Below are positions 15,814-25,203 of a DNA stretch of 64,000 nucleotides, one piece after another. Position 1 is the first letter of the stretch. Every line of letters begins with the position of its first letter. Origin of the DNA: Oceanihabitans sp. IOP_32 (lineage in GTDB: Bacteria; Bacteroidota; Bacteroidia; Flavobacteriales; Flavobacteriaceae). The position numbers were made by a program, and so were the translations under genes. Below the pieces are notes generated by a model that was not told where the DNA came from, searched no databases, and saw only the letters and a program-made list of their open reading frames with translations. The DNA lies in NCBI RefSeq assembly GCF_009498295.1, contig NZ_CP040813.1:3355001-3419000 (forward strand), read 5' to 3'.

Positions 15814-17550
15814 ATGAAAAAATACATCATTTACATCGCAATATTGGTAGTTGGTTTACTTTTAGGTTGGATGATTTTTGGCGGAACATCTAACAACAAA
15901 ACAGCGCACAATCACGATACCGTAGCAGAAACCAACCAAATGTGGACCTGCTCTATGCATCCTCAAATTATGCAGCCAGAACCAGGTGATTGCCCCATTT
16001 GTGGCATGGATTTAATTCCTGCCGAAGCTGGTGCCGATGGTTTGCAAGCAGATCAATTTAGACTTACTGAAAATGCTATGGCGTTGGCAAACATCCAAAC
16101 CTCTATGGTTGGTTCTAAAAACACAGAAGAACATACCATCAAATTATCTGGGAAAATTGTTGCCAATGAAGAAGCAAATGCTGTACAGATCAGTTATTTT
16201 TCAGGACGAATTGAACGACTTGAGGTAAATTTCACAGGTGAAGAAGTGCAGAAAGGACAGCTACTAGCAAGCATTTACTCACCAGAATTGTACGCCGCTC
16301 AGCAAGAACTCATTACAGCCTCAGCGCTAAAGGAAACGCAACCCGCATTGTACAAAGCGGTTCGCAATAAACTAAAATTATGGAAATTATCTGAAAATCA
16401 AATCAACCAAATAGAAATATCGGGAAAAATAAAAGAAAATTTCCCAGTTTATGCCACGGTTTCTGGTACGGTTTCAGAAAAATTAGTAGAACAAGGCGAT
16501 TTTGTAAAACAAGGACAACCCTTACTTAAAATTGCCAATTTAAATTCCGTTTGGGCGCTTTTTGATGTGTATGAAAATCAAATCGATTTATTTAAAAAAG
16601 GTCAGGACATGACTATAACTACTCGTGCCAATATTAACAAAGAATTTGAGGCAAAAGTGGACTTTATAAATCCCATTTTAGATGCCCAAACACGAACTGT
16701 AAAATTAAGAGCAGTGCTTAGCAATGCCAATCAGGTGTTTAAACCAGGCATGTTTGTCGAAGGACAAATAAAACGGAGTGCTTCAACTAAAGATGCGGTG
16801 CTAACCATTCCGTCAACAGCGGTTTTATGGACCGGAGAGCGCTCTTTAGTCTATCTTAAAAGCGACCCTAACCAGCCTGTTTTCGAAATGCGTAAAATTA
16901 CTTTGGGTCAACAGATTGGAGATCACTATCAAGTTTTAGCAGGTTTAAATGATGGTGATGAAATTGTAACAAACGGCACCTTTACTGTAGATGCCGCTGC
17001 CCAATTACAGGGTAAAAATTCGATGATGAATAAAGATGACAAAAATGAAGAGCTAAAAGTGAAAAATGAAAACGGGGAAGATAAAAATAAACGGGTAAGC
17101 GTTTCAGAAGCATTTCAAAATCAATTGAAAACGGTTTTTAATGATTATATCCATGTAAAAGATGCTTTAGTTGAGGATGATTCAAAAACCGTGCAAAGCA
17201 AATCAAAAGAACTAATAGAAAAGATATCTAAAGTGGATATGAAACTTCTAAAAGATAATGATGTGCATAAACATTGGATGGCTTTAGAAACCGAAATAAA
17301 AGCGGCGGCAATAGCTATCTCAAAAACAACTGAGATTAAGGAACAACGATTGCATTTTGAAAACTTGTCTATACCATTAACCAATGCTATTAAAGTCTTC
17401 GGTATTAATGAAATCGTGTACCAACAATACTGTCCAATGGTAGATAACAATAAAGGCGCGTATTGGTTAAGTAAGGAAGAAAAAGTTTTTAATCCCTATT
17501 TTGGGGACGCCATGCTAACTTGCGGAGAAGTAACACAGGTAATAGAATAA
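15814..17550 (+). CDS. cusB: CusB-like RND periplasmic adaptor with HMBD and C-terminal DUF3347
   Basis: A 578-residue membrane-fusion protein. Residues 1-24 form a membrane anchor (YIIYIAILVVGLLLGWMIFGG). A heavy-metal-binding module MWTCSMHPQ...CPICGMDLIP lies at about 42-68. The adaptor core spans about 100-400 with barrel-sandwich motifs (GRIERLEVNFTGEEVQKGQLLASIYSPEL; FPVYATVSGTVSEKLVEQGDFVKQGQPL). A DUF3347 helical domain fills about 430-578 and ends in a cysteine-bearing stretch (YQQYCPMVDNNKGAYW). It would link CusA to the TolC-like channel and hand over metal. It is unusual that the adaptor lies far from cusA and tolC, with regulator and ATPase between. Confidence 0.92.
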   Translation: MKKYIIYIAILVVGLLLGWMIFGGTSNNKTAHNHDTVAETNQMWTCSMHPQIMQPEPGDCPICGMDLIPAEAGADGLQADQFRLTENAMALANIQTSMVGSKNTEEHTIKLSGKIVANEEANAVQISYFSGRIERLEVNFTGEEVQKGQLLASIYSPELYAAQQELITASALKETQPALYKAVRNKLKLWKLSENQINQIEISGKIKENFPVYATVSGTVSEKLVEQGDFVKQGQPLLKIANLNSVWALFDVYENQIDLFKKGQDMTITTRANINKEFEAKVDFINPILDAQTRTVKLRAVLSNANQVFKPGMFVEGQIKRSASTKDAVLTIPSTAVLWTGERSLVYLKSDPNQPVFEMRKITLGQQIGDHYQVLAGLNDGDEIVTNGTFTVDAAAQLQGKNSMMNKDDKNEELKVKNENGEDKNKRVSVSEAFQNQLKTVFNDYIHVKDALVEDDSKTVQSKSKELIEKISKVDMKLLKDNDVHKHWMALETEIKAAAIAISKTTEIKEQRLHFENLSIPLTNAIKVFGINEIVYQQYCPMVDNNKGAYWLSKEEKVFNPYFGDAMLTCGEVTQVIE

Positions 17551-17584
17551 GTAAAATTAGTAATTAATATTTAAATTTTAAACT

Positions 17585-18037
17585 ATGAATTTTTCAAACA
17601 AAAAAGTAATTTTAAGTGTAGCCCTAATTGCGGCTATAGGTTTCACAAGTTGTAAAAATGAAGCCAAGCAAGAAGATGAATCAACAAACACAGAGGTAAC
17701 TCAAGAAATAGCCATGGCCGAGTTGTCTTTTGGTGTAAAAGGTAATTGTGGGATGTGCAAAACAACTATCGAAAAAGCTGCTAATAGTGTTGAAGGTGTT
17801 GTAAATTCAAATTGGGATATCGTCAAAAAGAAAATCGATGTCACTTTTGATGACGCAAAAACAGATGAAATGGCCATACATAATGCCATTGCCGCTTCAG
17901 GTTACGATACTGAAAAAGCAACGGGTAATTTAGAGGCTTATAACAATTTGCCTGAATGTTGTAAATACGATCATGACATGATGATGAACCAAACAGGCCA
18001 GCAACAAGAAGGTGATCATTCCAATCATAAGCATTAG
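17585..18037 (+). CDS. Heavy-metal-associated domain lipoprotein
   Basis: A 150-residue protein with a lipoprotein signal (LIAAIGFTSCKNE, cysteine about residue 23) and one HMA fold at about 45-115: FGVKGNCGMCKTTIEKAANSVEGV carries a CGMC metal site. A second cysteine pair ECCKYDHDMMMNQ and a His-rich tail (GDHSNHKH) add possible ligands. It is probably a periplasmic or outer-membrane metal chaperone or scavenger. It is the last gene of the block and is followed by a strong terminator. Confidence 0.87.
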   Translation: MNFSNKKVILSVALIAAIGFTSCKNEAKQEDESTNTEVTQEIAMAELSFGVKGNCGMCKTTIEKAANSVEGVVNSNWDIVKKKIDVTFDDAKTDEMAIHNAIAASGYDTEKATGNLEAYNNLPECCKYDHDMMMNQTGQQQEGDHSNHKH

Positions 18038-18046
18038 TCCAATAAA

Positions 18047-18087
18047 AAAGAACCTATTACAAAAAGGAAGTAATAGGTTCTTTTTTT
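18047..18087. terminator. Rho-independent terminator after the metal block
   Basis: A 14-bp perfect inverted repeat (AAAGAACCTATTAC / GTAATAGGTTCTTT, 18047-18060 and 18070-18083) followed by a T tract. It ends the forward metal transcript and could also serve the converging DUF819 gene. Confidence 0.88.
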
Positions 18088-18137
18088 ACTTTTATTCAGG
18101 CTGACAAGCAGGATGTTTTATAAATAAAGTAGGAGTA

Positions 18138-19532
18138 TTAACTTACCCACTTCATCATCAAGGCACAAGCAAAAGCGGCATAAGTCCCTAGAGCATACCC
18201 TAAAGTAGCTAATAAAACACCTACAGGTGCTAACGAGGGGTGAAAAGCACCAGCAACAACAGGAGCAGATGCAGCACCGCCAATATTAGCTTTAGAGCCT
18301 ACTGCTAAAAAGAAATAAGGCGCTTTTATAATTTTTGCAACGATAAATAATAGTCCCACATGAATAATCATCCACACAAAACCAATAGCAAATAAGCTTA
18401 AATTATCGATAATAGCATTTAAATTCATTTTCATACCAATAGAAGCTACCAGAATATAAATAAAAACTGTTCCTATTTTACTGGCTCCAGCCCCTTCATA
18501 ACTTTTTATTTTTGTAAAAGATAAAATAACACCCACGGTTGTGGCCATAATAATTAACCAGAAAAACGAACTTCCTAATCCGAAATCAACTAAATACGGC
18601 GCATTTTCAGGTATCCAATCTTTAAAGAAATCACCGACAATATGCCCTATAGATGTCACACCAAAACCAATTCCTAAAAGAATCATCAAGTCGGTAAAAG
18701 ACGGCACTCTGGCGGTTTCTAAACTAAATTTTTCCATTTTATTTTTAAGTGTGGTAATAGATGTGTTATCGGCTTTAAAATACTTATCTATTTTGTCAGA
18801 TTTTGCCACGCCAAGTAATAAGAACACCATCCAAACTTGAGCTACTAGAACATCGACCACAGCCATGATACTAAAAAGGCTATCGCTAACCTCCCACTGT
18901 TCTTTCATGGCTAACTGGTTGGCACCACCGCCAATCCAGCTTCCTGCAACAGTCGATAAGCCTTTCCATAATTCGGTACCTTCTACAGCGGTCAGGATAT
19001 CTGGAGCTACAAACTTAAAAAACAAGATGGCTAAAGGTCCTCCTATCATAACACCAAACGTAGCTGTTAAAAACATAATTAATGCCTTCGAACCCAACTT
19101 GAATACCCCTTTTAAATCGATACTCATGGTTAACAGTACTAAAGATGCCGGCAGTAAATATCGAGAAGAAACGAAGTACAAATTACTTTTACCCATAAAC
19201 TGGGAATATTCAGAAGAATCTATGTTGTTTGATATTATATAGGCTTTTAAACTCTCTAAGTTAGTCACACCATCTAAATTGCCATAAACCGATTGTAAAT
19301 GGGCTATGGTTGCCGACACATCGATCCATTGATCGGCAATAAAGCCTACCGAACTCAAAAGAGACGGTATAAAATAGCATAATAACAGTGCCGGAACAAT
19401 ATTATAAAACTTAGAAAAACGAGGCAGACTTGATGTGTAAAAAATAAGCGCAAGGACTACAGATAAAATACCAAAAATAATGGTATCGCTAGCGAATAAT
19501 GGGATATCGCTACTTATTTCTGCTATATTCAT
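18138..19532 (-). CDS. DUF819 family permease
   Basis: A 464-residue integral membrane protein with about ten to twelve hydrophobic helices that matches the DUF819 (YjcL-like) family. Family landmarks are SRYLLPASLVLLTMSIDLKGVF, VAGSWIGGGANQLAMKE and SKANIGGAASAPVVAGAFHP. The GGGAN and GGAASAP motifs in re-entrant positions suggest a symporter fold, but the substrate is unknown. It is convergent with the metal block and followed in its own direction by no partner gene. Confidence 0.87.
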   Translation of the reverse strand: MNIAEISSDIPLFASDTIIFGILSVVLALIFYTSSLPRFSKFYNIVPALLLCYFIPSLLSSVGFIADQWIDVSATIAHLQSVYGNLDGVTNLESLKAYIISNNIDSSEYSQFMGKSNLYFVSSRYLLPASLVLLTMSIDLKGVFKLGSKALIMFLTATFGVMIGGPLAILFFKFVAPDILTAVEGTELWKGLSTVAGSWIGGGANQLAMKEQWEVSDSLFSIMAVVDVLVAQVWMVFLLLGVAKSDKIDKYFKADNTSITTLKNKMEKFSLETARVPSFTDLMILLGIGFGVTSIGHIVGDFFKDWIPENAPYLVDFGLGSSFFWLIIMATTVGVILSFTKIKSYEGAGASKIGTVFIYILVASIGMKMNLNAIIDNLSLFAIGFVWMIIHVGLLFIVAKIIKAPYFFLAVGSKANIGGAASAPVVAGAFHPSLAPVGVLLATLGYALGTYAAFACALMMKWVS

Positions 19533-19591
19533 AAAGTAATGTTTGTTTAGGTATTGTAATTAAATATTTATCATTTATAATGAAAAGGCCT

Positions 19592-20212
19592 TTAGAAAAT
19601 TTCTAAACTCCCCTTTCCTTCTCTTAAAATAACGGGTTCGTCTTGAGATAAATCTATAACGGTTGAGGCTTCATTATCACCATAACCACCATCGATTACC
19701 AAATCGACCAAATTACCCCATTTTTCAAGAATTAACTCAGGATCTGTTGTATACTCTAAAACTTCATCATCGTCATGTATAGAGGTCGATATGATAGGAT
19801 TGCCCAATTTCTCAACAATTTCTAAAGCGATACTATTATCTGGTACACGAATACCAACCGTTTTTCTTTTTTTAAAAGGATTTGGTAAAGACTTACCACT
19901 TGGAAGTATAAAGGTGTACGGCCCAGGGAGTGCACGTTTTAAAATTTTAAAAGTCTTGGTATCTATTTGCTGTACATAATCACTTAAATTACTTAAATCG
20001 TGACAAACAAAAGAGAAATTAGCCTTTTCTAATTTCACTTGCTTTATTTGTGCGATACGCTCTAAGGCTTTAATGTTGGTAATATCGCAACCTAAGCCAT
20101 AGACTGTATCGGTTGGGTAAATAATAAGACCGCCGCGTTTTAAAACATCTATTACCTTTTCAATCGCTTTTGGATTGGGATTTTCTTCATATATTCTTAT
20201 AAAATCAGCCAT
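19592..20212 (-). CDS. L-threonylcarbamoyladenylate synthase (Sua5/YciO/YrdC family)
   Basis: A 206-residue soluble protein with the YrdC fold: GGLIIYPTDTVYGLGCDITN near the start, KRALPGPYTFILPSGK in the middle and VGIRVPDNSIA plus NPIISTSIHDDDE later, which build the nucleotide and threonine pocket. In the TsaC/Sua5 role it makes threonylcarbamoyl-AMP for the t6A base of tRNAs. The length is that of YciO/TsaC-type proteins without the Sua5 C-terminal domain. Whether it is the cell's main t6A enzyme or a YciO paralogue cannot be decided here. Confidence 0.88.
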   Translation of the reverse strand: MADFIRIYEENPNPKAIEKVIDVLKRGGLIIYPTDTVYGLGCDITNIKALERIAQIKQVKLEKANFSFVCHDLSNLSDYVQQIDTKTFKILKRALPGPYTFILPSGKSLPNPFKKRKTVGIRVPDNSIALEIVEKLGNPIISTSIHDDDEVLEYTTDPELILEKWGNLVDLVIDGGYGDNEASTVIDLSQDEPVILREGKGSLEIF

Positions 20213-20413
20213 AATGCCTATATTTTAATTCAGCTTACAAATTAATTATTATTTTTAAAATTTAAGTGCCTAAAATTCGTTTACTACATGTTGTTTTAAT
20301 TTTTATGATTTCACCTATGGTAATTTACATTACAAAACCTTTATCTATCTGAGCATTTTAACTTTTCAAGGGTGCCAATAGCAACAAATGCAGCTCTATC
20401 GTTAAAATAACGC

Positions 20414-22747
20414 TTAGCCAATAACCTCCAACTTAGCAAAACGCAACAGTAATTTTTTCGTGCCGCCGTGCTGAAAACTAATTTCGGCTTTTATATCGGC
20501 TCCCGTGCCTTCTATTTTTAAGACTTCACCCGTTCCAAAACGAATATGTTTTACCATATTACCCACTACTAATTTACTATCAAATAAATTAGTATTTCCG
20601 CTTGTTTTAGCAACTGGTTTTAGATTTTTTGGCGTAGTAACTTGAAATTTTTCGGTCTCTGACTTTGCTGTTTTCCCTTTTTTTAACACGGGTTGTTTTG
20701 CTGGCTTATATCTAATTTTTGTAGGTTCTACATCTCCAAAAATATCGGCATCCAACATGGGATTGAAACGGCGCTCTTCAATTGGGGTTACAATATCTAA
20801 ATATTGCTCATCGATTTCTTCAATAAAACGACTTGGCTCAGCATCTACCAGTTTTCCCCATCGGTAACGCGATAAGGCATAAGTTAAATAGGCCTGTTTT
20901 TCAGCTCGTGTTAAAGCCACATAGAATAAACGGCGCTCCTCCTCTAGTTCGCTACGGGTATTCATGCTCATGGCACTAGGGAATAAGTCTTCTTCAAGGC
21001 CAACTATAAACACGTACGGAAATTCCAGTCCTTTAGCTAGGTGTATGGTCATTAAAGCCACGTGGTCTGCATCGCCTTTATCGGCATCCATATCTGTAGC
21101 CAATGCAACATCTTCTAAAAATTCTGCAAGCGACCCTGTAGTATCGGCAATTTCTTTTTGGCCTTCAACAAAATCTTTCATTCCGTTTAAAAGCTCCTCG
21201 ATATTCTCCATTTTGGCCACGCCTTCTGGGGTACCATCTTTATTAAATTCTTTTATTAAACCCGTGGTTTTAGTAACATATTCTGCCAATTCAAAAACAT
21301 CGGCAGTTTGATTTAGTACTTGAAAGCTTTCAATAAGGGTCACAAAATTTTGAAGCTTAGATTTGGTTCCAGAATTAACATTAACATTGGTTTTATCAAT
21401 GTTTTTCATCACCTCAAAAATAGTGCGGTTATAGCCATTTGCGGCTACGGTTAACTTATCAACAGTAGTTTGTCCGATGCCTCGTGGCGGAAAATTAATG
21501 ACGCGTTTTAAGGCCTCTTCATCGGCCGGATTAATGATGAGTCTGAGGTAGGACAAAACATCTTTTATCTCTTTACGCTGATAAAACGATAGGCCACCAT
21601 AAATTCTATACGGGATATCGCGTTTTCGCAAAGCATCCTCAATGGCACGCGATTGTGCATTGGTACGATATAAAATAGCAAAATCGCTATTTTTTAATTG
21701 ATGATTCATCTTGCTTTCCCAAATGGTACTAGCCACATAACGCCCTTCGTCTCCATCGGTTAACGAGCGGTTTACTTTAATTAATGGTCCTTCGTCATTC
21801 GCAGTCCAAACCACTTTGTCTAGCTTGGTTTGGTTTTTATCAATGATTGAATTTGCGGCGTTTACAATATTTTTTGTGGATCGATAATTTTGCTCTAACC
21901 TAAAAACCTTTACATCGTCATAATCTTTCTGAAAGTTCAATATATTGTTAATATTAGCACCTCGGAAGGCATAAATACTCTGGGCATCGTCCCCTACTAC
22001 ACAAATATTTTGAAACTTATCTGACAGTGCTCTCACGATTAGATATTGCGAGTGGTTAGTATCTTGATACTCATCAACAAGAATATATTTAAAACGATTT
22101 TGGTATTTCGCTAGTACTTCAGGAAAACGCGTTAAAAGTTCGTTGGTTTTCAATAATAAATCATCAAAATCCATCGCTCCTGCTTTAAAACAGCGGTCTA
22201 CAAATTCCTTGTAAATATCACCCATGCGTGGTCTTCTTGCCATGGCATCGGCTTCTTTAAGCTCTGGGTTTTGAAAATAAGCGCGTACTGTAATTAAACT
22301 GTTTTTATATGAGGAAATTCGCGAACGTACTTGTTTGTATTTATAAATATCTTTATCCAAGTTCATTTCTTTAATGATAGTGGCTATTAATCTATCAGAA
22401 TCTTGGGTATCATAAATAGTGAAATTGCTGGGATAACCCAACTTATCGGCTTCAATACGTAAAATTTTTGCAAATACAGAGTGAAAGGTACCCATCCATA
22501 AATTTTTGGTTTCACTTGCTCCAACAATACTGGCAATACGCTCTTTCATTTCGCGTGCCGCTTTATTGGTAAACGTTAACGATAAGATGTTAAAAGGATC
22601 GATACCCTTACTCATCATATAGGCAATACGGTAGGTAAGCACACGTGTTTTTCCAGAGCCAGCACCTGCAATTACTATCATAGGGCCGTCAATTTGTATG
22701 GTAGGTTCTAATTGTGCTTCGTTTAACTGACTTAAATACTTTTCCAA
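20414..22747 (-). CDS. UvrD/PcrA-type ATP-dependent DNA helicase
   Basis: A 777-residue superfamily 1A helicase. Walker A is AGAGSGKTR (27-35). Further motifs: LTFTNKAAREMKERI (Ia), ILVDEYQDTNHSQY (II), VVGDDAQSIYAFRGA (III), LEQNYRSTKNIV (IV), LMTIHLAKGLEFPYVFIVGLEEDLFP (V) and RRLFYVALTRAEKQAYLTY (VI). The C-terminal ~80 residues hold the small PcrA/UvrD tail (GNMVKHIRFGTGEVLKIEG). It unwinds DNA in excision and mismatch repair. No ATG is available in frame near the natural N-terminus, and the likely start is TTG at 22747, the point where the protein aligns with family starts (MEKYLSQLNEAQ). Confidence 0.94.
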   Translation of the reverse strand: MEKYLSQLNEAQLEPTIQIDGPMIVIAGAGSGKTRVLTYRIAYMMSKGIDPFNILSLTFTNKAAREMKERIASIVGASETKNLWMGTFHSVFAKILRIEADKLGYPSNFTIYDTQDSDRLIATIIKEMNLDKDIYKYKQVRSRISSYKNSLITVRAYFQNPELKEADAMARRPRMGDIYKEFVDRCFKAGAMDFDDLLLKTNELLTRFPEVLAKYQNRFKYILVDEYQDTNHSQYLIVRALSDKFQNICVVGDDAQSIYAFRGANINNILNFQKDYDDVKVFRLEQNYRSTKNIVNAANSIIDKNQTKLDKVVWTANDEGPLIKVNRSLTDGDEGRYVASTIWESKMNHQLKNSDFAILYRTNAQSRAIEDALRKRDIPYRIYGGLSFYQRKEIKDVLSYLRLIINPADEEALKRVINFPPRGIGQTTVDKLTVAANGYNRTIFEVMKNIDKTNVNVNSGTKSKLQNFVTLIESFQVLNQTADVFELAEYVTKTTGLIKEFNKDGTPEGVAKMENIEELLNGMKDFVEGQKEIADTTGSLAEFLEDVALATDMDADKGDADHVALMTIHLAKGLEFPYVFIVGLEEDLFPSAMSMNTRSELEEERRLFYVALTRAEKQAYLTYALSRYRWGKLVDAEPSRFIEEIDEQYLDIVTPIEERRFNPMLDADIFGDVEPTKIRYKPAKQPVLKKGKTAKSETEKFQVTTPKNLKPVAKTSGNTNLFDSKLVVGNMVKHIRFGTGEVLKIEGTGADIKAEISFQHGGTKKLLLRFAKLEVIG

Positions 22748-23025
22748 TTCATTTTCATTTTAAGCTGTGAAATTAACTAATGTTGCGCTTTTAATTAAGG
22801 GGAATTATCAATAATTATAAACAATTTGAAATTCCAGTCACTTTTGGCACCATTTAAATACGATATGCCAAATTATTAATTTGATAATAAGTCAAGTTAT
22901 GGCATAGTCGTTAAGACTTGTATAACCAATAACAATATCTATTTAACCAAAAATTTAGGTAAACAAACGAGATAAAAACGCTTTACTTGATGTCTAAAAT
23001 TTTATGGTACTGAGAAGCTTATCAT

Positions 23026-24990
23026 CTATCGTTTTTTGCGTCTAGAATCGCCTTTAGATTTGCGTTTATGTTTTTTAAACTTCGGATTAAAAGGTGTGAC
23101 CGTATCATCAAAAGTATTTTTTGTTTTACCTGCCTTCTTATTCTTTTTCCACGATGTATTTTCGGGTAATAAAACCTTTAATAAATCGGGGCGACCTACT
23201 TTAGTTAATCGGTCTTTTATCCATTTTCGATTCTCATCCTTATACCAAAAGAAAAAACGGTGTTGATTTTCTTTCTCTTTAGCCGTTCTTGCTGTTTTTG
23301 TGGGTTTTAAGGTGTAGGGATGATAACCGCTGTAATAAATCACCGTGGCAACCGTCATAGGCGTTGGCGTAAAGCCTTGTACTTGCTCTAACTGAAAGCC
23401 CATATCTTTTGTTTCGGCCGCTAAATTGGCCATGTCTTCATCTTCACAAGCTGGATGACTAGAGATAAAATAAGGAATTAATTCAAGTTTTAATTTTTTC
23501 TTTAAATTTATTCGATCAAAGCGTTCTTTAAACAAATGAAAATATTTAAATGAAGGTTTACGCATGAGCTTTAAAACGGGATCTGAGGTATGCTCAGGAG
23601 CCACTTTTAAGCGTCCAGAAACATGGTTGGTCATTACTTCTTCGGTATAGGCATCCAGTTCCTTTGGGTCGGCATTTTTATTAAATTCAGGCACCAACAT
23701 ATCATGACGAATACCACTTCCAATAAATGATTTTTTAACTTTTGGATGGGCATCAACGGCTTTGTATAAATCGGTTAAAGGCTTGTGAGACGTGTCTAAA
23801 TTACTACATATTACAGGCGAAATACAAGACGGTGCCACACACCTATCGCAAATGGACTGTATTTTTCCTTTCATTTTATACATATTGGCAGATGGCCCCC
23901 CAATATCAGACAAATAACCTTTAAAATCGTCCATTTTAGTAACCGCATCCACTTCTTTTAATACCGATTCTTGACTACGACTGGCTATAAATTTACCTTG
24001 ATGAGCCGAAATGGTACAAAAGCTGCAACCCCCAAAACAGCCGCGGTGCACGTTTATGGAAAACTTAATCATTTCAAACGCTGGTATAGGTCCGCGTTTA
24101 TTGTATTTGGGGTGTGGTAAACGCGTAAAAGGCAAATCGAAAGAGGCATCAATTTCACTTTCGGTCATGGTGGGGTAAGGTGGATTTATCATCAGCATCT
24201 TATCTCCCACTTGCTGAAAAATTCGTCGTGCCTTTAATTTATTCGACTCCTGCTCTATCACTTTAAAATTAGAGGCGAATGTTTTTTTATCTTTTAAACA
24301 AGCCTCATGCGAGTTAATTTCTACATCTTCCCAGTTTTTATTCTTCGGAACTTTCTCGTCTTTATTAACAAAAACAGCAGTTTGTTTGATGGTTTTTAGA
24401 CTTGAAAACGGCACCCCTTTTTGTAATAATTCTACAATTTCACGTAAAGGTTGTTCGCCCATACCATACACTAGCATATCTGCTTTAGAGGTTTCTAAGA
24501 TGGTTGGCAATAATTTATCAGACCAATAATCGTAATGGGTTACACGACGTAAAGACGCTTCAATCCCTCCTATTAAAACAGGAATATCTGGAAATTTTTC
24601 TTTTAATATTTTAGAATACACCGAAGTTGCATAATCTGGTCTAAAACCTTTATCCCCATTGGGGGTATAAGCATCTTTATCTCGACGGCGTTTACTAGCG
24701 GTATAATTACTCACCATGGGGTCCATACAGCCCCCAGTAACTGCAAAAAATAAACGTGGTATCCCTAGTTTTTCAAAATCCTGCAAATTGTCGTTTACAC
24801 TAGGTTGTGGCACAATAGCTACCCGTAATCCGTAACTTTCTAAGATACGTCCAATGACGGCAGGTCCAAACGAGGGGTGATCTACATAGGCATCGCCACT
24901 AAAAAGGATGACATCTAGCTCGTCCCACCCTCTAATTTTAACCTCTTTTTTTGTAGTAGGTAACCAATCTGAAACACGTCTTATTTTCAT
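23026..24990 (-). CDS. YgiQ family radical SAM protein
   Basis: A 654-residue protein with the YgiQ N-terminal domain (WDELDVILFSGDAYVDHPSFG), the radical SAM cluster motif CFGGCSFC (about 317-324) inside NVHRGCFGGCSFCTISAHQGKF, and the C-terminal domain with LELIPYFISSHPACEDEDM and a basic tail. The reaction is unknown in the family. The frame opens at TTG 24999, but ATG at 24990 is the better start. A TATCTTTG box (24997-25004, minus strand) sits just upstream, suggesting a very short leader. Full length, no sign of damage. Confidence 0.93.
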   Translation of the reverse strand: MKIRRVSDWLPTTKKEVKIRGWDELDVILFSGDAYVDHPSFGPAVIGRILESYGLRVAIVPQPSVNDNLQDFEKLGIPRLFFAVTGGCMDPMVSNYTASKRRRDKDAYTPNGDKGFRPDYATSVYSKILKEKFPDIPVLIGGIEASLRRVTHYDYWSDKLLPTILETSKADMLVYGMGEQPLREIVELLQKGVPFSSLKTIKQTAVFVNKDEKVPKNKNWEDVEINSHEACLKDKKTFASNFKVIEQESNKLKARRIFQQVGDKMLMINPPYPTMTESEIDASFDLPFTRLPHPKYNKRGPIPAFEMIKFSINVHRGCFGGCSFCTISAHQGKFIASRSQESVLKEVDAVTKMDDFKGYLSDIGGPSANMYKMKGKIQSICDRCVAPSCISPVICSNLDTSHKPLTDLYKAVDAHPKVKKSFIGSGIRHDMLVPEFNKNADPKELDAYTEEVMTNHVSGRLKVAPEHTSDPVLKLMRKPSFKYFHLFKERFDRINLKKKLKLELIPYFISSHPACEDEDMANLAAETKDMGFQLEQVQGFTPTPMTVATVIYYSGYHPYTLKPTKTARTAKEKENQHRFFFWYKDENRKWIKDRLTKVGRPDLLKVLLPENTSWKKNKKAGKTKNTFDDTVTPFNPKFKKHKRKSKGDSRRKKR

Positions 24991-25203
24991 ACCCTGCAAA
25001 GATACGATGTTTTAAGTTTATATTTCTACCTTCAGGCAAAGCAGCTTCTGTGATAAAACTCGGCCCAAATTTAAAGTCACCACGAGATAACATAAATGGG
25101 TTTTTTAAGCTTAATCGCCCATTTCAAGAGGCGTATTTAAAAATTAAAAAAGCTCATTTTTCTATTAAATTTATATATTTACGACAACCAAAAAACCAAA
25201 AGT

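Noticed and set aside
16031-16228. Reading frame of 65 codons inside cusB
   Set aside because: It lies in another frame within a well-supported adaptor gene and has no protein-like features.
23036-23266. Plus-strand frames within the YgiQ gene
   Set aside because: They overlap a full-length, motif-complete radical SAM gene on the other strand.
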